The position numbers and the translations under genes were made by a program. A stretch of DNA of 64,000 nt from Xylona heveae TC161 (lineage: Eukaryota > Ascomycota > Xylonomycetes > Xylonales > Xylonaceae), in contig NW_017264195.1 in the NCBI RefSeq assembly GCF_001619985.1, forward strand, positions 868,001-932,000, read 5' to 3'. Under the pieces are notes generated by a model that did no database searches, was not told where the DNA came from, and saw only the letters and a list, made by a program, of their open reading frames with translations. Of this stretch, positions 43,396-54,433 are shown piece by piece. Numbering within the stretch: position 1 is the first letter of the stretch; each line of letters starts with the position of its first letter.

Positions 43396-45059
43396 ATGGC
43401 TCCTCCATTATTCTCCGCCCAGGTTCATCCTAATAGAGGGTTAGGATTCCTCAGTAAGTGCGGCACTTAATCTCCGCCTTGCTTCTTCTCATGAGCTGCT
43501 GTGGCTAATGATTCCCGCTCATCACAGCGCTCGGGGCGTCGCTACACGCCATTTTGACGCATTTAAAGGCGCAACCCCGGACTTTTCCTGTAATCGATGT
43601 TTCCTATTCATCGTCTCAGCCGATTGCGACCCCGATCCTCCTGACCCTTCCCGCGAACGGTCTCCGCTTACGCTTCGATGGGCCAGACCAGCGACTGCGA
43701 CTGATAGAGGTGCTGGACTTCACAAAGAGCAAGCTGAGCTACAAAAACAACGAGATATTCAAGCCGCCCTCTGAAGACATAAACCTTGGTCAGCCGAATG
43801 GTCCAAATGGGCCAGCTTTTCGGCATGTCTATAATCGGCTCTTTGGCCCTGCGTTTCCGGGAGAATATCTGCCTCCTGTCGATAGTAATGATACAGCTTC
43901 TGGCATCTACGTCTTGTCATACCCCGGCATAGCCTTCTCATTCCCCCTGCAGGCATCGGCTTGGTCGGCTGCCGTCGATTTTGTCTCACTTCTATCGTCA
44001 TCGGCCGCCTCGCCCGCCACTTCTATGGCTATTTTCAACGGTTCTTCGTGGCCGGATGCGCGCACGCATCTCTATTCTCGGGCACCCCAGCATCCACGAT
44101 CTCTAGCGCTTGGTGGTCGTGGCCGTGAAACGGTGCCCGATGAGGTGGAATTGGTCAAAGTCCATGGCGAAGGCCGCATTGAACTGGTTCGGAGGTCAAG
44201 CCCATCATTCTGGATCATCCTGAGCGAGACAACCCCTCAAGATCTAGTTGCTGAGCTAGGCCCTCCCGACGCGATATACAGGAAGAACGATCGGAGGTTG
44301 TCGATTCATCGAACTCGCAACATAGAAGATGGTGTGAACCGAAGATTAAGTGGCATGTTGAAAGGTGGTCCAGATGACTCCACCGATACGGACCAGTCGT
44401 CCTCACAAACAGGCACTGATGATTCCGACGATGAAAATGATCCTGCTTCAAGCTACAAGGACCGAGAAATTGCGTCAGCCGAGTGCTTCTATAACTATTT
44501 TCACCATGGATTCGATATCTTCATTTCTAACCCGACAGCTCCGTCCCTGCCTTCACCCACAGCGACCCGCGATCAAACCTCAACTGACAGTCGCCGCAAG
44601 AGCCCAGTGAATGCCTCCTCAGCAACACATCTTACTGCAACTAAGCTTCTCCTGCATGCAAATATTCCAGGATCCTATTCTTTCAATCGACATCGGCGGA
44701 GTCGTTGGACGCTTGAGCATGTTCCTACTCCTCATTACAAAGATCCTCTAACGTCTGAGATGAAATTTGAAGATATCTCAGGGCGGCTCAAAGAGGTTTG
44801 GAGGAGCACCTACACCAGCGAAGAAGAAGAAAAATCTTTCCAGCGGGGAATGGTTCTTAATCGAGGGTGGGGCGACAGCCCTGGGAGCAGCTGCGAACTT
44901 CTCGGCGGCTGGGAAGAAAGCGTAGGTGGAAAGAGACCAGATGCAAACGATTCTGTGGATCAAGACCTTGCTCTTGGGAACACCGAATTATTTGGGTTTC
45001 CAGGTCTTGTGTTTGAGGTCCTGAAGAACGGCGCAGTCAGTTGTTTGACGGTCTTTTGA
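43396..45059 (+). CDS. UPF0183 family protein (PHAF1/C16orf70 homologue)
   Basis: 529 residues; exons 43396-43453 and 43528-45059. The short first exon gives the conserved start FSAQVHPNRGLGFL, which joins TLGASLHAILTHLKAQP. Then come ILLTLPANGLRLRFDGPDQR and LIEVLDFTKSKLSYKN, the hallmark of UPF0183. Downstream: GIAFSFPLQ, FWIILSETTPQDLVAELGPPDAIYRKND (a second family block) and YNYFHHGFDIF. An acidic Ser/Asp insert lies at about residues 300-320. The human member PHAF1 (MYTHO) acts in autophagy with BCAS3. A fungal role is not known to me, so a link to autophagosome formation is inference from the family. Confidence 0.92.
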
Positions 45060-45753
45060 ACGCATTCGGCAGTCGGTGCTGTGTTTTCTTCCCTTTGGCG
45101 TTGTTCAGCATTGCATTTTCTGTTGTATCCAGTGATATCCCCTTTGGGAGGATTGTTTTCCTCCTTGCAGACGATTTTGCATCCATAACATATAACGACT
45201 TTTATGAAAGCATAACATCTCATCATATTTTAGGTTTTCCTGGACAGTCGCTGTGTATTCGATAGTATTTTTATTCTGTAGCTACACTTTATGATCACAA
45301 GCATCTGCCGTATAATAATGATAAATATAGAGAAATGTCACAATCAACTCTTTATCAGATCAAGAAACACGTTGTAAGAAGTCCAATTGACACTGGACCA
45401 AAGTGTTCTTAAGACAATCTCTTAAGCCGATTCGGCGGGTGCATGCAGCGTGCAAATACCAGATTGTTGTCAATTTGTACTTGGGTTATGCCTGACAAGA
45501 CACTACTATACTCCCCCACCGTGGAATATCGCGGAGAGGACCCTCGGACGGCCCTGCCGGGCCTGACGGCGGCTTCGCGAAAACATATCCGCTGCGCCCT
45601 CGGCCGGAACTTGCCGCCAAGTCTTTCCGCGGTCTGAATAGCTTCAGTATAGAGCAGCAATGTGCATATAACCCGCTCAATTGTGTGGGATTTGATTGTC
45701 TTTGAAAGCCTTTTTGTTTGGCCCGCATCCTGACAGAATGCTTCCTTTATAGA
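45060..45753. other. Intergenic region
   Basis: 694 bp between UPF0183 and the IleRS gene, same strand. The left part is AT-rich 3' sequence. A GC-rich island with inverted GGCCCTGCC/GGGCC elements at 45535-45610 lies just upstream of the IleRS gene. Confidence 0.6.
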
Positions 45754-48700
45754 ATGCCTAGACCAACTCATTCTCTTCTTGCCTCATGGTCGTCGACGCT
45801 CAGACTCCCCAAGTCAGCGTTTCCTGCTCGTCCTTCGGCCGCCGAACAGGCCGCGTATGTCCAACGATGTACCGATGACCTCTATGCATGGCAGCGCCGC
45901 CATCGACCAGCGGAAAATGAATTTATACTTCATGATGGCCCCCCGTATGCAAATGGAAGTCTACACGTCGGCCATGCGTTGAACAAGATATCCAAAGACC
46001 TGATCAACCGATGGGAATTGAGCAAAGGAAAGCGTATACGATATGTGCCTGGCTGGGACTGCCACGGTCTGCCAATCGAGTTGAAGGCACTTCAGCAGCA
46101 AGAAGGCTTGGATGGGAAATCAGCCTCCAGCGCGCGACTGGAGCCTTCTTCCGTGAGGAAGGCTGCTCGCGAACTCGCATCAAAGACGGTTGAGGAACAA
46201 AAGAATGGCTTCAAAGGCTGGGGGATCATGGGTGACTGGAATGGGGCATATCAGACCATGAATAAGGAGTTTGAAATGAAGCAGTTGGGGATTTTCAGAG
46301 AGATGGTGGAAAATGGTATGGGACAAGTTCCCCTGGAAAATTGAAGACAGTGGAGCCTGAGGGTGCTGACAAGTTGTGGTAGGATTGGTATATCGAAGAT
46401 ACAAGCCCGTTTACTGGTCTCCTTCCTCTGGTACTGCGCTTGCGGAAGCAGAATTGGAATATTATGAAGATCACAAATCAACCGCAGCTTACATTAAATT
46501 TCCGCTCACGAAGCTCTCTCCTACGCTTCAAGCATGCTCTGGTGTCGACGCTGAGAACCTAAGTGCCGTCATCTGGACGACGACACCATGGACCCTCCCT
46601 GCGAACCGCGCTCTCGCTGTTCATGCCGACCTCGAATACTCAATCATCGAAACGTCAAGCTACGGACAGCTTTTAGTCGCTAAAACACGATTAGAGGATG
46701 TCTCGAAACAGTGTTTCGAAGATGAACCAAAGATTGTCGTTGACTCGATTCCTGGATCAGAGATAGTTAATTCTACGGAATATATCAATGTACTTCAAGG
46801 GCAGGCAGCCAAGCCTCAAAGGCTTCTCCATGCCGATTTTGTCTCTGCAGATTCCGGTTCAGGAATTGTTCACTGCGCGCCTGGTCATGGTATGGAGGAT
46901 TATGATCTTTGTCGTCGCAACGATATTCCGGCATTTGCGCCCGTGGATGACGACGGGAAATTCACCAAGGAAGCTCTGCCGGATGATCCACAAAGACTGG
47001 CGGGGATGGAGGTCTTGAAGGGAGGAAGCAAGGCTGTCCTGGACTATTTGGCCCCCTATGGCAATGTCCTTTGCACTTATTCGTACAGACACAAATATCC
47101 TTATGACTGGCGCTCAAAGCTTCCGATCATTCTCAGGGCGACGGAACAGTGGTTTGCCGACGTTGGCGGCATCAAGGATGAAGCGCTTCGTGCCCTTGAC
47201 TCTGTCAAGTTCATTCCAGAGACCGGTAAGACCAGGCTGGAAAGCTTCGTCAAAGGACGGTCCGAATGGTGCATTTCTCGTCAACGGTCCTGGGGCGTTC
47301 CAATCCCTGCCTTGTACCATAGAGAAACTGGGGCTGCGATACTCACAGACGAGACTGTGGGCCATATAATGAAGGTTATCGAGGAACGTGGTATTGATTC
47401 CTGGTGGACTGATGCCGAGGATGACCCTGTTTGGCTAGCTCCTTCTTTACGAGAGTCCTCTGGCATCAACATGTACAGGCGAGGGAAAGACACAATGGAC
47501 GTTTGGTTTGATAGCGGCACAAGCTGGTCTCAAGTTGAGGATCTTGCAAATGCGGGGCAACCGGTCGCAGACGTTTACCTTGAAGGCACAGATCAGCACC
47601 GTGGTTGGTTCCAATCGAGTCTGCTGACATTTATTGCCCATCAAAGAGGTAACATAACGCAGCCCGACAGCCTCCCGAGCCCTCCGTTTCGGACGCTTGT
47701 CACCCACGGCTTTACCCTCGATCATGCAGGTCGAAAAATGAGCAAGTCTCTTGGTAACGTCATTTCGCCCGAACAAATCACTAGTGGCACACTTCTTCCG
47801 CCAAAGAAGAAGAAAAAGGCCAAGGGCGAGGTCGCGAGCGATAGCAAGCCCGTGTATGATGGAATGGGGCCAGACGCGCTACGACTGTGGGCCGCTAGCA
47901 ACGACTACACTCGTGATGTGGTCATTGGACAGCCTGTTCTCAAGGCTATCAACACGAGCCTGCAAAAGTTTCGAGTCACCATGAAGCTTTTGCTTGGCGC
48001 GCTCGAGGACTGGGACCCGCGATTTGCCGTGCCGTATGCGAATCTCACCAAAATCGACAAGATAGCCTTGTTTCAACTATCGGAGGTCACCAAGACCGTA
48101 TTGGAAGCGTACAACCAGTACGAGTTTTACAGAGGTTTGTTACTTTGGATCGGACAATAGATTTGAAAGTGATGTGCTAACGTATTGTTTCCTCACCGAA
48201 GCCATGGTTGCAGTAAACCGATGGGTCAATACAGACTTGTCTGCATTCTACATTGAGACCGTCAAGGACCGACTATACGTCGACCAGCCTGACGGCCTTA
48301 GTCGGCGAGCGGCCCAAACTGTCCTCTCCTACATCTTCGAGCATCTCCAGGCGATACTTGCGCCGGTCACGCCACTGCTCGTCGAGGAGTCCTGGGAATT
48401 CTCACCCGAGGCTCTCAAAGCGGCCTCCACCCCTCCATTGCAACGCATCTTTCCACAGACACCCGCCGAGTGGAATGACAGCTCATTAGCCGTTGACTAC
48501 GCTTGGCTTAGCGAAGCCAATGCAGCAATTAAATCCGCACAGGAGCAAGCCAGAACCGCCAAGAAAATTGGCTCTTCGCTCCAATCCTCCATTGTCCTTT
48601 CTTTTCCCGACGGCTCATCCGCTGGCCTCGAGCTCTTCAAGAGCTACGAGGACGAGCTCGAGACTTTCTTCGTCGTCTCCTCTGTCTCGTTGGAGTCCTC

Positions 48701-48968
48701 CTCGGAACCTACCATTGTCAAGGATGCTGAATGGGTCTACTCTGCAGAGTTTAACACCTTGGATGGAGGAAAGGGCACCGCCCATGTCCTTCCTCCTCGG
48801 GACGCCAAGTGTTCCCGATGCTGGAAATACGTAGCCCCCGCTCCAGCCAAGGAGGCCGATGACAGCCTCTGCAAGCGGTGTGAGGATGTTGTTGCCAAAC
48901 TGGAACCGGCCTTGGTGGATAGCAGCCTCAAAGCAGATGCCGCCGGTGCCGCCGCTTCCGCAGCTTAA
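45754..48968 (+). CDS. ism1: Mitochondrial isoleucyl-tRNA synthetase
   Basis: Class I synthetase charging mitochondrial tRNA-Ile, 1026 residues; exons 45754-46315, 46383-48134, 48202-48968. HIGH-type motif PPYANGSLHVGHALNK, then YVPGWDCHGLPIE; editing domain (WTTTPWTLPANRALAV); DVWFDSGTSW; KMSKSLGNV; anticodon-binding domain with AVNRWVNTDLSAFY. C-terminal zinc site CSRCW...CKRC, as in bacterial and organellar IleRS. The N-terminus RPTHSLLASWSSTLRLPKSAF is basic and hydroxylated without acids, a mitochondrial presequence. An ATG at 45739 lies just upstream out of this frame; 45754 is the start in frame. It ends in an Ala-rich tail. Confidence 0.96.
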
Positions 48969-49314
48969 GTCTCCTAGATCTTTTAGGTCTCTTAGGTCTC
49001 TTCGAAATCTTAGGTCTTTGGATACCTTTTGCTTTTATCAATAACACGCCTACAGAGCAAAAAAGCGCTTTCTGAAAAATACCCGTTTTTATATTTTCCT
49101 GTATTATGTATTATCTATTAACTAATTGTATCATATATCATAGATTTCTTTCTTTCGGTGGTTAGCCAAGTAGCCGAGTCCTTTTTACAAAAAAAATGGT
49201 TGTGGAAATATACTAGGTAGAAGGAAATATCTCTCTCCTTTTTCTCTCTAACTTGAGGTGGAATACCATTCGTCTCATTCGTACATTCGTACATTCGTCC
49301 CATTCGCAACATTC

Positions 49315-49364
49315 GTCGGACCCTCATGTCCGACGACGTTTAACGACACTTTTTCTAATTTCCT
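49315..49364 (+). repeat. Hairpin-bearing repeat, copy A
   Basis: Begins GTCGGA-CCCTCATG-TCCGAC, a 6-bp inverted repeat, then GACGTTTAACGAC and a T-rich end. It matches copy B at 49799 in the same orientation along about 50 bp with a few differences. Confidence 0.65.
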
Positions 49365-49523
49365 CATTCGGATCCAGCCAGGCCCAACCGAAATCCTGGC
49401 TACCCTGTAACTGTTAGTTGTTAAATCCATTTCTCGAAATTCTAGAAATCTAGAATTCTATGAGTATACGCGGGGTTGTTTTCTACATCGGTTCCGCTAG
49501 ACAGGGCTCCACCGAGGGGGCAC

Positions 49524-49562
49524 ATACGGAGTACGTAGTACGGAGTACGGAGTATGCGGAGT
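49524..49562 (+). repeat. TACGGAG tandem word array
   Basis: Five close copies of tacggag or a one-base variant. The same word is scattered singly across the window's intergenic DNA. Confidence 0.7.
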
Positions 49563-49612
49563 CTGGACTGCATCAGCGCAGGGGACTCGGGCGGTGAGTC
49601 GGGTGAGTCCCA

Positions 49613-49640
49613 GATCGTTGATCGTTGATCGTTGATCGTA
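49613..49640 (+). repeat. GATCGTT x4 tandem repeat
   Basis: Four 7-bp units in a row, the last ending in A. Confidence 0.85.
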
Positions 49641-49798
49641 GGGCCCGATACTCTGTACGTTTGCTCTATGTTGTGACCTCCTTCGTACCGGAATTTGTTG
49701 TGACCTACTGAAATCTCGAGAGGGGAAGTCTCGAAAAGGGAAGGGAAGGGGGGAAAAGAGACAAAGAGACAAAAAAAAAACATAAGGTATTATAATTT

Positions 49799-49848
49799 GT
49801 CGGACCCTTACTCCGACGACGTTCGACGACGATTTGATTGATTTCCTT
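49799..49848 (+). repeat. Hairpin-bearing repeat, copy B
   Basis: GTCGGA-CCCTTAC-TCCGAC followed by GACGTTCGACGAC; direct copy of the element at 49315, 484 bp apart. Confidence 0.65.
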
Positions 49849-50124
49849 TTCTAGCAATGTGCTTTACACATTCGTCCAAGGACCTGTGCGGAATCTGGGA
49901 CTCTCGGGGCGCCGGCGTGGAATCTAATAGGTTGATACGAAGTTACTTGACGTCGACGTTCGATTATACTACGGTAGGGTGTAGATGGATTGAATGGATT
50001 GATGGATGGCGGGGCCACTGGGCCATTTTCACAAAAAGGGTCTTCGCGAATACCAGTAGTTCGTCTTGATGATCGTCGCTTCTTTGTTTTTCTTGGTTTG
50101 GTAGGATTTGCGCTGCCTGGCTGC

Positions 50125-50178
50125 CGTGGACGTGGACGTGGACGTGGACGTGGACCCCGACCCCGTCCCCGACCCCGA
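50125..50178 (+). repeat. CGTGGA minisatellite followed by CCCCGAC units
   Basis: Five 6-bp cgtgga units, then four variants of ccccgac/ccccgt. Confidence 0.85.
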
Positions 50179-50526
50179 CTCTGATTCTGATTCTGCCGGC
50201 CTTATTCGCCGTCTCCCCGCTGTCTACTCGACATACCTAGGTAAAAGTCATCCATCTAAGGTAGGTATCCAGCCTAACTGTGTGCATTGTCATGTGTACC
50301 GTATGTACAAAATACAGCAATTGAAAAACATATGTACTTTGATTCGAATTGTATTGTAGTTGTAGTTATAGCCTCTAAGGTTTTTTTGTACAGATGGTAT
50401 AGAGATACAGTTGTACGTTGTACAGTTGTATTGTTTCGCATGGTTACAATGGATATGTCGATGTCGCTATGTTGCCATCTCACACGGTACACCTGGCACA
50501 CTTCGACCGTCCATCTCTAACCGAAC

Positions 50527-50583
50527 CTCTGCCCCTCTGCCCCTCTGCTCTCAACTACGACGACGACGACGACGACGACGACG
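50527..50583 (+). repeat. CTCTGCCC units and (CGA)9
   Basis: Three ctctgccc-type 8-bp units, then nine CGA trinucleotides. Confidence 0.85.
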
Positions 50584-50756
50584 CCCCGCATACTCCTAGC
50601 TACGCGATATGAGGGGTCGAGCTGCAGCTGAAAGTCTACAATCGTAGATTAAACGGACGCGGAGACGGAGGAGGGGCCGTTGTCGTCAGTCCGTCGGCTG
50701 TGTTGAATATATCAACCGTACGGAGTATAGTTATTGAATTGGGGACTTGTGGGATC

Positions 50757-50796
50757 CGGGGATTCGGGGATTCGGGGATTCGGGGATTCGGGGATC
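50757..50796 (+). repeat. GGGGATTC minisatellite
   Basis: About five 8-bp units of ggggattc, edges slightly degenerate. Confidence 0.85.
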
Positions 50797-51660
50797 TCGC
50801 CCGCCTCCGCCAAACCCCACCTCAAATTTCTACATGTACAGAGTAAGTTACTCTGTAACCGACCTCAACGAGGCCAAAGCTGAGTAAGGTAACTAACGGA
50901 AAAAAGACAACGGGAGGAAGAGAAGAGAACGAGGGGTAGAGAAGAGACAGACAAAAGAATCTTTGCTTTAATTAGTTACGGTATTTATCTAACCTGGGTA
51001 GGTATGAGGGAGCTATTAACGTCCTTGGCTCTACTGTTTGTACTTGTTTTGGCTTGTGATATACACTACTTAGGAATTATTATAATTTTTCATGCGATTG
51101 GCAAATCATCAAGGTATTAAAAATAAAAATAAGAATAAAAATATAAACCCGAGGCCGGGCTGCTGATGCCATATCGATTCGTTTTTCGGCAATTGCGGAA
51201 AATGTAAAGGTGCGTTATGATACAAATTCGTTGTTCGACAATGGATATCGTGGTCTATGACATGGAAAAGGAAAAGTAGCATACAGTAAAAGTGGAAAAG
51301 GATAAGGGAACGATAAGAAAGAGAAGAGAGTTGAGAAGCCTAAAGCACCGAGCACCCAATGCCACATAGCAGTCTAAACTTTTGCCTTGCGGCTGGTAAG
51401 AATCAGAGAGCGGAACCATTAAAAGGGAGTTTTACAGGAGAAGAGAAAGTAGCAAAAATAATGCAAAGTCTAAGCTTTTGGAACAACGAGCGGGTGTAAA
51501 CACAGGATCAGGGCTCCAATTGCTTGGTGTCAATATAATACAGAGAAGATGCGGAAAGAATCACAAGGTTTAATCTAGCAGGGAGAAGCTAAAACACCAA
51601 AGCAACGAGACTCGAAAAATTAAAAGGGGCTGAAAAGGGAAAAAGACGTCAATAGGATCA

Positions 51661-54433
51661 TCAAACAAGCATGGGCTCGTGAAGGAGACTAGAGTCTGGA
51701 ATCGAAATGTAGGCTTGACCATTACGAATGAGCGATTCAAACAGGGAGCGTTGCCGCTCCATTTCAAGCTTCATTTCATGCATGTCCGCTCGTAGCCGTG
51801 CGACTTCGGCCTCGAGTTGTGAACAGCAAGTTGGGTGGCGTGCAGAGTCGTACTGGGTCTTTGCAGGAGATTGGATATTAGGAGTCGACTCTGTCAAATG
51901 TCCGCGCCGACCGGGCGAAACAGGGGACAAAATTGTCGAGGTGAATTCCTGGTCCTCGTGAATCGAGAAGCTGCTGTGAAATGCTGGCGAGTCAAATGTG
52001 ACTGTTCGGCGATGCTCGGGTTTTGGTCCAGAGTAGGTCTTTCCTCTTTTCCGCGTTGACCGGGGAGGATGAGCATTCTCACCTTCGGCTTCGGTGAGCC
52101 AGATATCAGCAAAATCGCCTGTTTCTGTTCGGCTCGACTCCTCCGGCTTCATCACCGGTTCATGAGACTCTCGGACACCATATGCCGGTACATCAGGTTT
52201 AAGCGGCGCCGTACTGTCGTCTTTGACGAGGTTCTTTTGCATATACGGCGCAAAAAGAGACAGGTTGCGATTGTTAGAGTCGGGCCCGTTGTTGCTTACT
52301 TTTCGGAGATCTGCTAGTATCTTCGCACCGTCAAGGCTCACACTGTTCTTCTTCTCGTGAGACGCGTGGGTCCTTCGAATAGAGATGCGTCGGGATCTTC
52401 GAGATGTGTGTCTAGCGGGGATTACTGGGCGACAAGTCGAATCCTTTCGGCGATGCGATGGCCTGAGACGGGGCTCATCACCGCGGTCTAGTTCCGTCTC
52501 GCCAATTTCGAGGCCCTGCAAGTCGGCGGACAAGCCACCTTCGAGCTTCTCGGGATAATCTGTCTCACAAGGCGACGGGCTCTTGCTTATGGTCTCAACT
52601 GGCTGAGCCCAGCGTTTTACAGGCGAGAAGAGGCTCATGTAATCCGAAGTAACCGGCTCTGGCCCATCATTCCCAGACCAACCATCAGCGGAATCAACCG
52701 TGCCGTCTGACTGACCGCCGATCCCTTGTGTCACTTTGACAGCAGTCATGGGCTCCGACGCACTGTCGCCGCCACTGTCGTTGCCGTCATGCACGTCCAC
52801 CACTTGTTCCTGCACTTGCCGGCCGGCAGCGAGCAAGGACCCTAAGCTCTTTCTCCTGGACTTGACTTGTCGCCGTGGCGTCGTGTTTTGACCCACACCG
52901 GAGCGAGGCCCTGTTGTCAGGCGGGACTGTCCAGTAGCTGGTTGTTTTGGCTTACTGGGTGTCTTGAACGGTGACAGCATTTGTCTCTGGGTTCGTTCTC
53001 TGCCTCCTCTTCTTTTCGTCACATCTTCCAAGGCTGGTACCCAATCGACTTCAATGATTCTCCCCCCTCCCGGATTGATGGTCTGCTCAGCCAAGAGCCT
53101 TCCCATTGCATTGTACAATAGCACCTTTCCGTCGACCCGCCCAATGGCGACAATACACTGGCGGCGAGCAAAAGGGGTGCTGGGAGTCGACCTTGCGCTG
53201 TCCTTAAAAGACGGTGTCTCAGAGCGATAAGCTGAAGATGGTCGCTCATTCATGGGTAGGATGGACATGCTCGTTGCTGGCGCTTGCAGATGCCACGATT
53301 TGATGAGTTTGGCCTTCCCTTTTCCGCCCCCCTCAAAATCTACCAAGCAACACTTTCCATCGGCGCCTGCGCTGATGGCACGTGCCCGGTAGCCAGGCAC
53401 AAAAGAGGCGGCTGTAATACCAAGCGCTTTACTACCGACGCTGACAGTCCCGGTTCCCTGGTCGTATCCGCCCAAGGCTGCGCCATCCAATACGCCATTT
53501 GGGTCTGCCGGAGCCGTCGTCATGCCTGCGGCATGCAGGTTTCTGATAACTGAGACTTCCGGACTCTTCCTCCTTCCGGCAGACACACCGCTTTTGGCCT
53601 GGTGCTCGTCACCCCGGAACATGGCCGTGGCATCGTACATGGCAAGCGTGCCATCTGCAAATGCAAGAAGAAAGACATTGGCGCGATCCGGATGAAAGGA
53701 TGCTACCACGACGGCTGATGAAGAACAGTTCGGACGCAAGTTTAGCGGCGGCGTGCCCAAGGTCAGGTTCTTCAAATGGATGGTTGGCGGGTTCACCGAT
53801 GCCGAGAGCAAGAGCTGAGCTGGCGATGACAGAGCTAAAATGGTTGGTGGGGAGGGGTGGTCTTGGGCTGGCAGCAGCAGCTTGGACTGAGCTAATGAGT
53901 AAGTCTGGACGGAATTTTGCAAGGAAGTAGTAAACAGGAGACTTTTCGATTCGTCAGCATAACCCAGCAGCCGAACTTGGCCCTAGATGATTATAGTAAT
54001 TTGTCAGTCTCTTCGCATACTCATGCAAGACAGGTTCGTGCGTGAGTGTGGATGCGCGCACCTCTGCTCCTTTCAAGCGATAGCTCTCGTCCATTTTTCG
54101 ACGTGTATCGTGCAGCACCACGACTTGGCTGTCGGCAATGGCCAAAATTCCGCTGCCATCCTTTGCCTTTTTTGCGGCAACAATGCCTTCGGAACCTGAG
54201 GTGAAAAGGTGGGTGACACCGTCTGTCGTCCAAGAGTAGACATGTTTAGGAGTGGTTATGACGAGATGATGCGTGTGAGGGAAGATATCGGAGATCGGAG
54301 GCAAAGCAGATGGAGAGCCTGGAGCCACAGCGGGGGTTCTGATTGAACCCGAGGAACGCACCGGCCTAGACTGCTGGTCCCGAGAACGAGGATATGGAGA
54401 AGGGAGTGCCGGGAGCCTCGAGGATCTCGACAT
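51661..54433 (-). CDS. WD40-repeat protein with C-terminal coiled coil (unassigned)
   Basis: 897 residues; exons 54433-54062 and 53982-51661. The first ~45 residues are Pro/Arg/Ser-rich. Residues ~50-390 show beta-propeller-like repeats (HHLVITTPKHVYSWTTD, GILAIADSQVVVLHD, NVFLLAFADGTLAMYDA, ARAISAGADGKCCLVDFEG, CIVAIGRVDGKVLLYNAMG). A long disordered basic/acidic region follows with SPVKRW and many TP/SP sites, then near the end a coiled coil (SQLEAEVARLRADMHEMKLEMERQ in shortened form: QLEAEVARLRADM). A propeller plus a C-terminal coiled coil is the layout of NEDD1/GCP-WD, the gamma-tubulin recruiter; that is a suggestion from architecture only. Convergent with IleRS. Confidence 0.85.

Larger units (their letters stand above)
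48969..51660. other. Gene-free region dense in tandem repeats
   Basis: 2.7 kb between the 3' ends of IleRS and the WD40 gene. No supported gene; small open frames arise from repeats. It contains several different short tandem repeats and a duplicated hairpin segment, listed separately, and many TACGGAGTA words. The segment 51000-51650 is AT-rich and plain. Confidence 0.7.

Noticed and set aside
48969-51660. Possible transposable element in the repeat-rich gap
   Set aside because: No transposase-like or reverse-transcriptase-like frame, and no terminal inverted repeats beyond the small duplicated hairpin.
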